A DNA stretch of 64,000 nt from Paenibacillus sp. FSL R5-0517 (lineage in GTDB: Bacteria > Bacillota > Bacilli > Paenibacillales > Paenibacillaceae). How positions within the stretch are numbered: the stretch's first letter is position 1; every line of letters begins with the position of its first letter. The notes under the pieces were generated by a model. That model was given only the letters and a program-made list of their open reading frames with translations, did not search any database and was not told the origin of the DNA. Location: contig NZ_CP150235.1 of NCBI RefSeq assembly GCF_037974355.1, forward strand, positions 1,054,001-1,118,000, read 5' to 3'. The position numbers were made by a program, and so were the translations under genes. Positions 45,575 through 55,584 of the stretch are shown here, in pieces.

Positions 45575-46614
45575 GGAAGATGTTGACTTTCCGCAATAAA
45601 AAAGACACCTTATCGATGCAAATGGAACGAAAATCACTGGTTGTCATCAGTGTGTGTATGCTCTTGTTTGTAGTTGCAGGAGTAGTCGGTACCAGTGTGG
45701 GCAGTGACTTTATTTCTCCGCTGGATGTACTTCGAACGATATTTGGTCTGAACGAAGGGGAACATGACTTCGTCGTGCTGACCCTGAGATTGCCACGAGT
45801 GTTATTGTCCCTGCTTGTGGGTGCAGCGCTCGGTATGTCAGGTGCACTCCTGCAAGGTATTATCCGTAATCCATTGGCCTCACCGGATGTCATCGGTATC
45901 ACTGGTGGTGCGGCTGTTGCGGCTGTGGGGTTTGTTACGTTGCTGGGCGGAGCGGTGAGCATCAAGTTATTGCCGCTATTTGCCATTGTCGGTGCACTTC
46001 TGACGGCATTGATCATCTACATGCTTGCCTGGAAAAAGGGAGTCAGTCCGATCCGCTTGGTGTTAATCGGGATTGGAGTGTCAGCCATTACCGGTGCCGG
46101 GACGACCTTTATGCTGATCCTGAGTCCGTTCTACACGGCAGGTCAAGCCTATATCTGGCTGACAGGAAGTGTGTATGGAGCATCGTGGACCGATGTTCGA
46201 ACCATACTGCCGGTTATCGTGATTGTTGTACCGCTGGCGATCTGGCTCGCCCGCAGCCTGAATGCACAGGAGTTTGGAGATGATCTGGCGACAGGACTGG
46301 GGGTAACGGTACAGTGGCATCGTTCTGCATTGCTGTTATGTAGTGTACTGCTTGCGGGAATCGCCGTGGCTGTGGCCGGAACCATTGGTTTTGTTGGCCT
46401 GATTGCTCCACATATTGCCCGGAAGCTGGTCGGTCGGATGTTTGGCAGTATGCTGATCGTGTCTGGACTGGTTGGTGCTCTGCTCGTATTTGCAGCAGAT
46501 CTCATAGCTCGTACGGCCTTTCTACCGCTTGACGTTCCCGCAGGGGTATTCACCGCAGGCGTAGGCGCACCATTTTTCCTGTATTTGTTGTTCAAGAATC
46601 GAAATCAGTTTTGA
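45571..46614 (+). CDS. FecCD-family iron-siderophore permease, subunit 2
   Basis: The 347-residue permease shows LPRVLLSLLVGAALGMSGALLQGIIRNPLASPDVIGITGG and GFVGLIAPHIARKLVG. It is translationally coupled to subunit 1 and followed after 13 bp by the ATPase gene. Together the four genes make a complete importer. Confidence 0.94.
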   Translation: MRKMLTFRNKKDTLSMQMERKSLVVISVCMLLFVVAGVVGTSVGSDFISPLDVLRTIFGLNEGEHDFVVLTLRLPRVLLSLLVGAALGMSGALLQGIIRNPLASPDVIGITGGAAVAAVGFVTLLGGAVSIKLLPLFAIVGALLTALIIYMLAWKKGVSPIRLVLIGIGVSAITGAGTTFMLILSPFYTAGQAYIWLTGSVYGASWTDVRTILPVIVIVVPLAIWLARSLNAQEFGDDLATGLGVTVQWHRSALLLCSVLLAGIAVAVAGTIGFVGLIAPHIARKLVGRMFGSMLIVSGLVGALLVFAADLIARTAFLPLDVPAGVFTAGVGAPFFLYLLFKNRNQF

Positions 46615-46627
46615 GGAGGAGAGGACT

Positions 46628-47449
46628 GTGAGTATTCTGGAAGCCAAGGAGCTTACGATCTCCTATGGAGCAGATCCCATTATTGATAATTTGAACCTGA
46701 CCATTCCCAAGGGACAGATCACCGTCCTGATTGGCAGCAACGGTTGTGGTAAATCTACGCTGCTGCGTACGATGGCCCGGTTGCTGAAATCCAGTTCAGG
46801 TTCCGTGCTGCTGGATGGTGAAGAGATTGCGAAGCTGCCGACCAAGGAGATTTCAAGACGCATGTCCATCCTGCCACAGGGTCCGACTGCCCCGGAAGGC
46901 CTGACGGTGAACCAACTGGTGAAGCAAGGACGTTATCCGCATCAGACATGGTTGAAGCAGTGGTCACGAGAGGATGAGCGCATGGTCAAGCTGGCACTGG
47001 AGTCCACGCATCTGACTGAACTTGCGGATCGGCCTGTAGATGCCCTGTCCGGTGGACAACGTCAGCGTGCCTGGATTGCAATGACCCTCGCACAGGGTAC
47101 GGAAACGCTGCTGCTGGATGAACCTACAACCTATCTGGATATGACTCATCAGATTGATATCCTGGATCTGTTGTTTGAGTTGAATGAACGGGAAGGACGC
47201 ACGATTGTCATGGTACTTCATGATCTGAATCTGGCATGTCGGTATGCGCATCACATTGTGGCTGTTCACAACAAGTCCATCTACGCGGAAGGTAAACCGG
47301 AAGACATCATTACGCAGGAGATGGTCCGTAAGGTCTTCCAGATGGAGTGTGAGATTGCGGTTGATCCACTCTTCGGTACACCAACCTGCATCCCGCATGG
47401 AAGGGGAAGGAAACTGAATGGGGAGCAGCGTTACACTCAGTTGGCTTGA
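46628..47449 (+). CDS. Iron-siderophore ABC transporter ATPase (FecE/FhuC type)
   Basis: The 273-residue ATPase has Walker A GSNGCGKST, signature LSGGQRQR, Walker B TLLLDEPTTYLD and switch H in MVLHDLNL. GTG 46628 follows GGAGGAGAGGA. It energises the two FecCD-type permeases. A terminator follows at 47553. Confidence 0.95.
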   Translation: MSILEAKELTISYGADPIIDNLNLTIPKGQITVLIGSNGCGKSTLLRTMARLLKSSSGSVLLDGEEIAKLPTKEISRRMSILPQGPTAPEGLTVNQLVKQGRYPHQTWLKQWSREDERMVKLALESTHLTELADRPVDALSGGQRQRAWIAMTLAQGTETLLLDEPTTYLDMTHQIDILDLLFELNEREGRTIVMVLHDLNLACRYAHHIVAVHNKSIYAEGKPEDIITQEMVRKVFQMECEIAVDPLFGTPTCIPHGRGRKLNGEQRYTQLA

Positions 47450-47552
47450 TTACTTCAATTAATGATTCGACGAATGATGATTCAAGCGATATCGCTATTT
47501 TTTTCAACCCACCTCGTCAACACTTCTGCGTTTAATGAAGATAACAGGAACA

Positions 47553-47588
47553 GGCAAGCTCTTGGTTTCATACAATCCAGAGCTTGCC
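47553..47588 (+). terminator. Probable terminator of the importer operon
   Basis: GGCAAGCTCT at 47553-47562 pairs perfectly with AGAGCTTGCC at 47579-47588; the T tract that follows is weak. The remaining gap to 48035 holds the promoter and Fur box listed next and a possible TATCCCC/GGGGATA hairpin near 47882-47932. Confidence 0.65.
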
Positions 47589-47677
47589 ACTTGTTGTACT
47601 TATTCTTCGATGTAACAAAACCACACCTGCATAAATCTAGTCTAAAATCAATCTTATTTTTCCTTAAAAGTTTATTA

Positions 47678-47707
47678 TTGACAACAAAGATCGAATTGCC
47701 ATAAAAT
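47678..47707 (+). promoter_or_regulatory. Promoter of the siderophore biosynthesis operon
   Basis: TTGACA at 47678-47683, then 17-18 bp, then (A)TAAAAT at 47701-47707. The Fur box follows at once, covering the likely start site. The leader to the first gene would be about 320 nt. Confidence 0.6.
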
Positions 47708-47719
47708 AGATTTTATATG

Positions 47720-47742
47720 ATATTGATAATCATTATCAATAT
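47720..47742. promoter_or_regulatory. Perfect Fur box
   Basis: ATATTGATAAT and ATTATCAATAT form a perfect 11-1-11 palindrome centred at 47731, matching the GATAATGATAATCATTATC-type Fur site. It predicts strong iron repression of the biosynthetic cluster. Confidence 0.9.
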
Positions 47743-48035
47743 TATACTACAATAAATATTGATGAACGTAGGAGCAATATAAGTTGAATTAATCATTTAT
47801 ATGCAACGGAGAGGACAGAAAAAACCTGAAAAAGCGGAGCTACAAGCTTTCTGCAAGAAAGCTGGCATCGAAAGCATACGCTATCCCCGGAATTTCCCCC
47901 TTTGTAAAAGGATTCAAAAAATCTGGGGATAACAGCGATTGGAAGGTTGTTCTGTCATTGTAGTGTCGGTGTAAATAATCTTTAACTCAACTTATATAGG
48001 AGCGAGTACCTTCATTCGATCGAGGAGGATTTTCA

Positions 48036-49058
48036 GTGTTTCCGAAAGGGATTCATAATCTGCAAAACCGACTCATTATAAGCAAAGCGAGGGAAATGGG
48101 GATCACCTGTGAGCCCCTTCTTGAGGGATGCGAGGACTTTCTGAAGCTGGCAGTAGGGGACAAGCCGATCATCATAAACAAAACCAGATCTCATCGTCTG
48201 CCGTTAATCGCCGGATTGCTCGCGAAGAACAAGCAGGCATGTAATATGCTGCTGCATGAACAGGGCATGCCTGTACCTTCCTATATCGTGATCCCGGAGA
48301 TGGGGAGTGAAGCAGTAGCTTTTCTGAATAGATACCGCTCCATTGTGGTGAAACCGTTGGATGCGAGCAGCAGCATGGGCGTGACGCTGGATGTGCGTAC
48401 TGAAGAGGAACTGGAGGCAGCCATTCATCTTGCGAGTGTGCACGGCAGCAGCATTATGTTGCAGCAATATGTGACCGGAATCGATTACAGAGTGCTGATC
48501 ATTAACGGTGAAGTGGCGGCTGTGAATGAGTATCGACCTGTCTATGTCGAGGGGGATGGAACTTCAACCGTTCGCACATTAATCGAACAGTTGAATCAGG
48601 AACGAATGAAGATTACGTCCATTGGCGAGTATGAAGCCTTTCCCCAGGTGCATGCAGAAACGGAACGACTGCTGGAGGTATTACATGCACAAGGCACAAG
48701 CCTGGATGAAGTTCCTGCCGCTGGTGAAGAAATTGAGCTATATGATCTCCGTAACTCAGCCGCCGGAAAAATCAGTGAATTCTACAAGGATTGTACCGAG
48801 ATCATTCATCCCGAGAATGCGCGAATGATCGTTCAGGCGGCCCAAACTCTTCAGATTGATGTAGCAGGGGTCGATGTTCGTTGTCGTGATATCCGCACGC
48901 CGATCTCCAGAGAAGAAGGGGGCATTCTGGAAGTGAACGCCTTGCCAGATCTCACACACCACGTCTTTCCCCATGGGGGGACAACTCGTGACGTGGTGCG
49001 GTTATACCTGGAATACTTGTGTCAGGAACAATTTGAATCTAAGTCATATAACTTATAA
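48036..49058 (+). CDS. ATP-grasp ligase of the siderophore cluster
   Basis: The 340-residue cytosolic enzyme has an ATP-grasp fold related to the C-terminal part of cyanophycin synthetase and to glutathione synthetase. Visible are IVVKPLDASSSMGV (phosphate-binding loop region), MLQQYVTGIDYRVLIINGEV and the metal-binding GILEVNALPDLTHH. It should join a carboxylate to an amine or amino acid through an acyl phosphate. GTG 48036 has GAGGAGG 7 nt upstream. It heads the cluster, behind the Fur box. Such an enzyme is not part of the staphyloferrin B pathway, so an extra amide bond in the product is inferred. Confidence 0.82.
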   Translation: MFPKGIHNLQNRLIISKAREMGITCEPLLEGCEDFLKLAVGDKPIIINKTRSHRLPLIAGLLAKNKQACNMLLHEQGMPVPSYIVIPEMGSEAVAFLNRYRSIVVKPLDASSSMGVTLDVRTEEELEAAIHLASVHGSSIMLQQYVTGIDYRVLIINGEVAAVNEYRPVYVEGDGTSTVRTLIEQLNQERMKITSIGEYEAFPQVHAETERLLEVLHAQGTSLDEVPAAGEEIELYDLRNSAAGKISEFYKDCTEIIHPENARMIVQAAQTLQIDVAGVDVRCRDIRTPISREEGGILEVNALPDLTHHVFPHGGTTRDVVRLYLEYLCQEQFESKSYNL

Positions 49059-49226
49059 CAACAGATAAACGACAATATATAACGGATATCAGATGACGGA
49101 TACCCTTATTTATAATTCGGACCTTGCCTGATTTTGAATCCATACCATGCCATATGCAAAATGCAGAAAAAAGAAATTACAGGCAGCAGTTAAGCCTGAA
49201 TCGATGATAAGGAGCGTTAAAGGGCT

Positions 49227-50582
49227 ATGTCAGTAGAAGTGCAGACGGAATATCTGAAGATGCAAAATGAGAAGGAATCCAATGCAAGATCGTACCCCAG
49301 ACATTTCCCGCTTGTTATTAGCAAGGCCCATGGGGTGAAGGTAACCGATACGGATGGCCGCGTATTCTACGATTGCCTGGCTGGTGCAGGAACATTGGCG
49401 CTGGGGCATAACCATGACACGGTAATCAATGCCATTCGCGATGTCCTGGATCAGCAGATTCCGCTACATACCCTGGATTTGGCAACGCCGCTGAAGCTTT
49501 CATATATGCAAGAATTGTTCTCCATTCTTCCAGCAGCGATGCAGAACAAGTCCAAAATCCAGTTCTGTGGTCCAACTGGAGCGGATGCTGTAGAAGCAGC
49601 TATTAAGCTGGTCAAACATGCAACAGGTGGCAAATCCATTCTTGCCTTTCAGGGAGGTTATCACGGTTCAACCCAAGCAACCATGTCGATGAGTGGCAAC
49701 CTGAGCAAGAAACAGCATCTGCAAAGCCTGCTGCCAGATGTACATTTCCTGCCGTTTCCTTATGAATACCGCTGCCCATTTGGTGTTGGTGAGGGCATGA
49801 CGGCCCGGTTAAGTGCACAGTATATCGAGAACTTGCTCGATGATTGCGAGAGTGGTATTGCTGCACCGTGCGGAGTCATTGTGGAGACGGTGCAGGGCGA
49901 GGGCGGGGCGATTCCGGCAGACATTGAATGGCTGAAGGAGCTGCGCCGAATCACAGCAGAGCGAAGCATTCCACTCATTATCGACGAAGTGCAGACAGGC
50001 ATCGGACGCACAGGCCGTATGTTTTCATTTGAACATGCCGGAATTGTACCTGATGTAATTATCTGCTCCAAAGCGGTTGGCGGAAGTCTGCCCATGTCTG
50101 TCGTCATCTATAAGGAAGAGCTGGACCAATGGCAGCCTGGTGCACACACAGGAACGTTCCGTGGCAATCAGCTGGCCATGGCTGCGGGACTGGCCACACT
50201 TCGTTATATCCGGGAACAGGATGTTCTACACAATGTACATCTGCGCAGTGAGCAGTTCATGAAGCAACTGAATGCATTGAAAGAGCGCTATGCCGAGATT
50301 GGTGACGTCCGAGGCAGAGGACTGATGATCGGCGTTGAGGTGGTTAATCCGGCAGGCCGCAAGGATCGTCTGGGACATTATCTGCCTAATGGTGCACTTG
50401 CTGAGTCTATTCAACGTGAATGTTTCAAGAATGGATTAATTGTGGAACTGGGCGGGCGTCATTCAGCGGTTGTTCGTTTTCTGCCGCCGCTGAATATTAC
50501 GGAGCAAGAATCGGGCGCGATCCTGGCGATCTTTGAGAAATCGGTAGCTGAAGCAATTGCCTTAGCAACGGCTGCATGCTGA
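49227..50582 (+). CDS. Diaminobutyrate-2-oxoglutarate aminotransferase
   Basis: The 451-residue class III PLP aminotransferase makes L-2,4-diaminobutyrate from aspartate semialdehyde and glutamate. PLP residues visible are FCGPTGADAVEAAIKL, GYHGST, the IIDEVQTGIGRTG loop and K282 in ICSKAVGGSLPMS. Close relatives work in ectoine synthesis and in RhbA-type siderophore pathways. It lies 168 bp after the ATP-grasp gene. In this cluster it would supply the diamine building block, directly or after decarboxylation by the SbnH-like enzyme. Confidence 0.9.
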   Translation: MSVEVQTEYLKMQNEKESNARSYPRHFPLVISKAHGVKVTDTDGRVFYDCLAGAGTLALGHNHDTVINAIRDVLDQQIPLHTLDLATPLKLSYMQELFSILPAAMQNKSKIQFCGPTGADAVEAAIKLVKHATGGKSILAFQGGYHGSTQATMSMSGNLSKKQHLQSLLPDVHFLPFPYEYRCPFGVGEGMTARLSAQYIENLLDDCESGIAAPCGVIVETVQGEGGAIPADIEWLKELRRITAERSIPLIIDEVQTGIGRTGRMFSFEHAGIVPDVIICSKAVGGSLPMSVVIYKEELDQWQPGAHTGTFRGNQLAMAAGLATLRYIREQDVLHNVHLRSEQFMKQLNALKERYAEIGDVRGRGLMIGVEVVNPAGRKDRLGHYLPNGALAESIQRECFKNGLIVELGGRHSAVVRFLPPLNITEQESGAILAIFEKSVAEAIALATAAC

Positions 50583-52009
50583 AGCTATCCCTGATGAAGA
50601 GGCATGCCGTATTACTTGCGATTCTGCTCGGTGCTTTTTCGCTGGTACTGACCAACAGTGCATTTAATCTGCTGCTGCCTTATTTTGTGCAATATTATCA
50701 GATCTCTACGACAGCAGGCGGATGGATCATCGCCCTCTACATGCTGGCCATGACGTTAACGATGCCGCTGGCTTCCCTGATCGTAGACCGACTGGGCCGG
50801 AAGCAGACGTATATGTTGGGCATCACCATCTATGGTGTGTTCTCGGTGGCAGGTGCACTATTTTATCACTCGATTGAGGTACTGTTGCTTGTGCGTTTCA
50901 TGCATGGGGTTGCCGCCGGGCTGATGATTCCGTTATCGCTTGTGTTGTTGTTTGATGTATATGGACCAGAGGTAAGGGGACGAATTACAGGAGCGTGGGG
51001 GTTGCTGCTTATGCTTGCTCCTGCGGCTGGGCCAACGCTGGGCGGCTTCATCATTCAGTATGGACGGCTTGAAATGCTGTTCTGGCTTAATGTGCCGCTG
51101 GCTGTGTTCTCGTTTATCGGGTGCGGTCGAGTCATTCAGACTTATATTCCTGCCCGTAGGAAACGATGGCATCCAACCAGTATCATGCTGCTGATCTGTT
51201 CGGTAGGTGCCCTTAGTCTGGGCGTACAGTTGTATGCGAGTCCTGTCGCAGCGGTATGGGTACCTTGGCTGCTGATTGCGCTCGGTGTGGTGTTACTTAT
51301 TCGTTTTGTCCAGACCGAGAACGGTCGCAAGGAACCACTGATACGTTACCAGTTGCTGCGGCGTAATGCCGTCTTTCCACTGACCGTGCTGATCTCGACC
51401 ATTCAGGATTGTGTCATGTTTGGCGTGATCTTTGCATTGCCATTATTGTTCCAGGATGTCTTCCACCTGTCGCCGGCCTTGTCCGGTGCGCTGTTCATAC
51501 CCTTGTCGATCTGCACAAGTCTGTTCATGTGGATCGGAGGCAGTCTGCTGGATCGTGGTCGATCCATGCATTTTATCGCATGGGGCACGTTGCTGGTGTC
51601 GATATCGATCTTGTCGTTTGCCGTTCTACCCATGGGAGCATCGATCTGGATTATCGGTATGCTCATGGCGTGCCGTGGAATTGGCGTTGGCCTGTCAGGC
51701 ATGAGTATCTCTGCGATTGGTCTGCAAGCATTACCAGACGAAGACATGCACGAAGGGTCGGTGTTATCGACCACGATTGAGCGGCTGGCTTCTTCGTTTG
51801 CAGTGATGGGTATGACCCTGTACTACGATATGCGCTGGCAATGGCTAGCAGGGGCAGGAACGTCTATGGAGATGGCAAAATGGGGAGCGCTCAAAGAGAT
51901 CTGTATCGGCCTTGGCTGCGCCATACTGTTTACCCTTCCCCTGGTACTATTTATAACCCGAAAGAAGGTTGGCATCATTGTTCGAGATGGAAAACAAGCT
52001 CCGGTCTGA
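50576..52009 (+). CDS. MFS siderophore exporter (DHA2-like, SbnD role)
   Basis: The 477-residue transporter has about 14 helices and the MFS loop IVDRLGRKQTYMLG after helix 2, then RFMHGVAAGLMIPLSLVLLFDVYGPEVRGRITGAWG. It overlaps the aminotransferase gene by 7 nt and the next synthetase gene by about 30 nt. Placement between biosynthetic genes suggests export of the finished siderophore, as SbnD does for staphyloferrin B. The start ATG 50576 has no clear ribosome site; ATG 50594 is also possible. Confidence 0.88.
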   Translation: MLKLSLMKRHAVLLAILLGAFSLVLTNSAFNLLLPYFVQYYQISTTAGGWIIALYMLAMTLTMPLASLIVDRLGRKQTYMLGITIYGVFSVAGALFYHSIEVLLLVRFMHGVAAGLMIPLSLVLLFDVYGPEVRGRITGAWGLLLMLAPAAGPTLGGFIIQYGRLEMLFWLNVPLAVFSFIGCGRVIQTYIPARRKRWHPTSIMLLICSVGALSLGVQLYASPVAAVWVPWLLIALGVVLLIRFVQTENGRKEPLIRYQLLRRNAVFPLTVLISTIQDCVMFGVIFALPLLFQDVFHLSPALSGALFIPLSICTSLFMWIGGSLLDRGRSMHFIAWGTLLVSISILSFAVLPMGASIWIIGMLMACRGIGVGLSGMSISAIGLQALPDEDMHEGSVLSTTIERLASSFAVMGMTLYYDMRWQWLAGAGTSMEMAKWGALKEICIGLGCAILFTLPLVLFITRKKVGIIVRDGKQAPV

Positions 52010-53774
52010 GGCAGAGCAGCAGGCCCGTGAACATTCGTGCAAGCTTCTGCTGAACTGTTACATCCGTGAGCTTGCGTTAGAGAAGGAAAATGATATTCGA
52101 ATCAATCCGAATACGCTGACGTACGCGGTTGCTTTTCCAGCCAGTGGGGTGACGGTGACAGGACAACTATCCTATTACTCTGCGATGGGAGAGCATGAAT
52201 ATCTCAGCATGGAATCTGGCGGAGAAGCGGTGCATGATCGCGACCTAGTTCGCTGGATCACATCTGAGCTAATTGGAGATGGGGAACAGGGAGCGAGTTC
52301 GGACCAACATGGAATGTTGAAGAGTACGGTGCAAATGAAGAGTTCACTTGAGCTGGAGAATGTACATCCATTGAGTGAGAATACGAATCGTGTCGAGGTG
52401 GCGTGTGCCAGAGATTTTGCACAAAAGGTAGATAACAGCGTAGGTAACCTTACGTTGTATATCGGACAAGCGGCCGGTCTCGAAATCCACGACTATCGGA
52501 CATCGGAACAGTCACTGTTATATGGTCATCCGTTTCACCCTTTTCCGAAGAATTCCAAAGGCTTCAGCGAGCAGGATGTTCGGAAGTACAGTCCGGAGCT
52601 GCGCACATCGTTTCAACTCTGTTATATCGCGGTGAGGCAGGACGTCTACGTGCAGGAATGGGTGGATGACGAGGCGGCAATGGATTTGCAAGAACTCCTG
52701 CGGAGCCATGTGCAGCCGATTTTAAAAGAAAAGAGTGAAATGTATGGGCTGCTGCCCGTCCATCCATGGCAATACGCTTACCTATCACGGTTGACCGAGA
52801 TACAGCACTATTTTCGAGAAGAAAAATTAATTCTGCTTGGCACTGCGGGGCCTGTCGTCTATCCAACCTCTTCGGTCCGTACGGTCTATGTTCCGGCATG
52901 GAACTGCAATATCAAGCTCTCACTGAACATGCAGATTACCAACATGATTCGCACCAATAGTGCTGAGCAGATGCGCAGAACACTGGATGCCTCCAGATAC
53001 GTCAGGCAGCATGACTGCTTCGGTGGTGAGCCGAATACCCATATCGCGTATGAAACAGGTGTAGCGACTTGTACTTTTGAAGATGAAGAGTTAACGAGTC
53101 TGTTTACGATAGCTTATCGACCCATTGAGTTCGACCCTGCGAATACGTATGTCTTATCCAGTCTGATTGAGGCACCACTTCCGGGGAGGCGTTCTAGGTT
53201 GATGACGATGCTCGGTGGTGGTCTGATCAATGCTGAGCGTTGGCTGGATCATTATCTGCAATGTTCTCTGCTTCCGATTGTACGGGCGGCGGGTGAGAGA
53301 GGCATTCATTTTGAAGCGCATCTGCAGAATACCCTTGTGACCTTGAAGGATGGGTTGCCTGTGGACTTTATCGTCCGCGATCTGGAAGGGGTCAGTGTGG
53401 ATGAGGAACTTATCCGTGAGCAGGATCGTGCTTCGTCCGATTTATTATTTTATTCGCGAGAGAACGCCTGGGCGCGGACATCGTACTATTTTATCGTCAA
53501 TCATCTGGGGTCTCTGATTCATGCCCTGGCGCGAGATGTGAACGTTCCGGAGGAGCATTATTGGAAGCAGGTACGTGAGGTGCTTGAGGCTGAACTGGAA
53601 CGAACGGGCAATGCGTATGTACGGCATCTGCTGACAACGGAAGCATTCCTGGCCAAGCAAAATTTGGTGAGTTGTCTAAGGGGTATCAGCCAGACTCCGG
53701 CTTATGTGCCGGTGAGCAATCCAATGAAACGAATAGGGAGTGAAGTGCGTGGGAGTTGTGGGATACAGGGCTGA
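51978..53774 (+). CDS. NIS siderophore synthetase 1 (IucA/IucC family)
   Basis: The roughly 598-residue NRPS-independent siderophore synthetase adenylates a citrate-type carboxylate and joins it to an amine. Family motifs are HPFHPFPKNSKGF (ATP site), LPVHPWQYAYL, KLSLNMQITNMIRT, HIAYETGVAT and the C-terminal FhuF-like EAHLQNTLVTLKDGLPVDFIVRDLEG. The start is uncertain: TTG 51978 has AGAAGG 9 nt upstream, TTG 51969 abuts it, and ATG 51987 is 18 nt away. It overlaps the exporter gene upstream and the second synthetase gene downstream. Confidence 0.92.
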   Translation: MFEMENKLRSEAEQQAREHSCKLLLNCYIRELALEKENDIRINPNTLTYAVAFPASGVTVTGQLSYYSAMGEHEYLSMESGGEAVHDRDLVRWITSELIGDGEQGASSDQHGMLKSTVQMKSSLELENVHPLSENTNRVEVACARDFAQKVDNSVGNLTLYIGQAAGLEIHDYRTSEQSLLYGHPFHPFPKNSKGFSEQDVRKYSPELRTSFQLCYIAVRQDVYVQEWVDDEAAMDLQELLRSHVQPILKEKSEMYGLLPVHPWQYAYLSRLTEIQHYFREEKLILLGTAGPVVYPTSSVRTVYVPAWNCNIKLSLNMQITNMIRTNSAEQMRRTLDASRYVRQHDCFGGEPNTHIAYETGVATCTFEDEELTSLFTIAYRPIEFDPANTYVLSSLIEAPLPGRRSRLMTMLGGGLINAERWLDHYLQCSLLPIVRAAGERGIHFEAHLQNTLVTLKDGLPVDFIVRDLEGVSVDEELIREQDRASSDLLFYSRENAWARTSYYFIVNHLGSLIHALARDVNVPEEHYWKQVREVLEAELERTGNAYVRHLLTTEAFLAKQNLVSCLRGISQTPAYVPVSNPMKRIGSEVRGSCGIQG

Positions 53775-55584
53775 AGCAGGCGCTAGGACAGAAGCAGTCT
53801 ACGTGGGTGTACAGGAACGAATCATGCGACAGACTTTGGAGGCCATGTGGTTCGAAGGTCTCTTGGACAGTGATGTACATGGGAGTGAATGGCGAACCAG
53901 TGGCCTTACATCTTCTGGCGATTCTGTAGGGTACACGTGTGAAGCGGAGCGGAAGTTTTCATTTGGCCGGGTGAAGGTGAAGAAGGATTCGATTCAAAGG
54001 GAAGGCGTAGCCTGCACCGATCTGGATCTGTTTTTGGAGGAAATCGTGCTGAATTCATTAAAAGGTTCGAATGTGACGGCTTTTATTCAGGAGCTGCTCG
54101 AAACGATGGCAAAAGACAGCCAGTGCCGGGCGATTTTGCCTTTGAACATTCCGCTAGAAGATCGGCATTATGATGCGCTCGAAAGTCACATGACCGACGG
54201 TCATCTGTATCACCCGAGTTATAAGTCGCGGTTGGGGTTTTCTCTGAAAGACAATCTGGCGTATGGGCCTGAGTTTAACTCTGAAGTTGCATTAGTCTGG
54301 GTGGCTGTGAAAAAAGAACTTGCTCAGACCGCTGTATCCGCGGGCTATAGTTCTGAAGAATTGGTAAGGCAGCATCTGACTGCGGAGGATGTAGAGCGAT
54401 TTCAAGAGGTTCTGGAGGGTGACGGGAAGACAGGTTCTGACGCGGATGATCGATATGTGTTTATTCCGGTTCATCCATGGCAGTGGGAGCATCAGTTGGA
54501 GTCGGTATATGCCCGTCAACTGATGGATGGAGATATGGTATATCTTGGTCCATCGTCTACGCCCTATCGTGCGCAGCAGTCGATCCGTTCGCTGTCGAAC
54601 CGGATTAATCCGGAAGCCCCTTACATCAAGCTGTCCCTCAGCATTACCAACACGTCGAGCACACGTATACTGGCACAGCATACGACCCAGAACGCACCGC
54701 TGATCAGCGATTGGCTGGATAATCTCGTTCGTGAAGATGAGCTGTTGCAGCAAGAGCAGTTTGGCATTTTAAAAGAAATCATGGGACTGTCGTTCCGTTA
54801 TGAGCAGTTATCTGCAACGCAATATGGACGGGCCTACGGCACACTTGGAGCCATCTGGCGGGAGAATGTATCGGTTCACCTGAAGCAGGGTGAGACGGCG
54901 TGGCCGCTGAATGCGCTAATGTTGGTGCAACCGGATGGTGTTCCATTTATCCAGGATGCTGTAGAACGACATGGCGTAGAGAAGTGGAGCGAGGCCCTCG
55001 TTCGCACGGTTACACTGCCCATCATCCATCTGCTCTATGCACACGGGATTGCGCTGGAATCTCATGCACAGAATATCATTTTGGTACTGGAAGACGATCT
55101 GCCGAAACGAATCATAATCAAGGATCTGCATGATGGTGTTCGCTACGTACCGGATCAACTGTTACACCCGGAACGCGCACCGAAGCTGAACCCCGAGCCG
55201 GAAACGCATCGCAAGTTCAATCGATACTCCTTCATCTATGCGGGAGATGTGTCGGAAGTCCGTGACTATACGTATGACGCATTCTTTTTTATCTGCATGA
55301 CGGATATTGCGTTGACCTTTGAGAAGTTTGGATTGTCAGAGCAGTCATTCTGGCAGCTGTGCGCAGGTGTAATTGTGGATTATCAGAAGCAGCACCCGGA
55401 ATACGCAGAGCGGTTTGTTGCATTTGACCTTTTTGCCGAAGATGCACTGATCGAAGAGATGACCAAGCGCCGTCTGTATGGGGATGGGGAGTTGTATTTC
55501 CGTAAGGCGAGCAATCCGCTCAAGGTATCGAAGGATGCACTGGAATCACAGGGAACACCCGAATTAAAGGGAATCGTCGAATGA
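53749..55584 (+). CDS. NIS siderophore synthetase 2 (IucA/IucC family)
   Basis: The roughly 611-residue synthetase has HPSYKSRLGFSLKDNLAYGPEF, FIPVHPWQWEHQL, KLSLSITNTSSTRIL and the C-terminal LESHAQNIILVLEDDLPKRIIIKDLHDG. GTG 53749 is preferred (GGGAG 8 nt upstream); GTG 53740 overlaps the site, and the conserved region begins only near ATG 53824. It overlaps the first synthetase gene. Its stop shares ATGA with the SbnG-like gene. Which substrate it takes cannot be assigned by eye. Confidence 0.92.
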   Translation: MGVVGYRAEAGARTEAVYVGVQERIMRQTLEAMWFEGLLDSDVHGSEWRTSGLTSSGDSVGYTCEAERKFSFGRVKVKKDSIQREGVACTDLDLFLEEIVLNSLKGSNVTAFIQELLETMAKDSQCRAILPLNIPLEDRHYDALESHMTDGHLYHPSYKSRLGFSLKDNLAYGPEFNSEVALVWVAVKKELAQTAVSAGYSSEELVRQHLTAEDVERFQEVLEGDGKTGSDADDRYVFIPVHPWQWEHQLESVYARQLMDGDMVYLGPSSTPYRAQQSIRSLSNRINPEAPYIKLSLSITNTSSTRILAQHTTQNAPLISDWLDNLVREDELLQQEQFGILKEIMGLSFRYEQLSATQYGRAYGTLGAIWRENVSVHLKQGETAWPLNALMLVQPDGVPFIQDAVERHGVEKWSEALVRTVTLPIIHLLYAHGIALESHAQNIILVLEDDLPKRIIIKDLHDGVRYVPDQLLHPERAPKLNPEPETHRKFNRYSFIYAGDVSEVRDYTYDAFFFICMTDIALTFEKFGLSEQSFWQLCAGVIVDYQKQHPEYAERFVAFDLFAEDALIEEMTKRRLYGDGELYFRKASNPLKVSKDALESQGTPELKGIVE

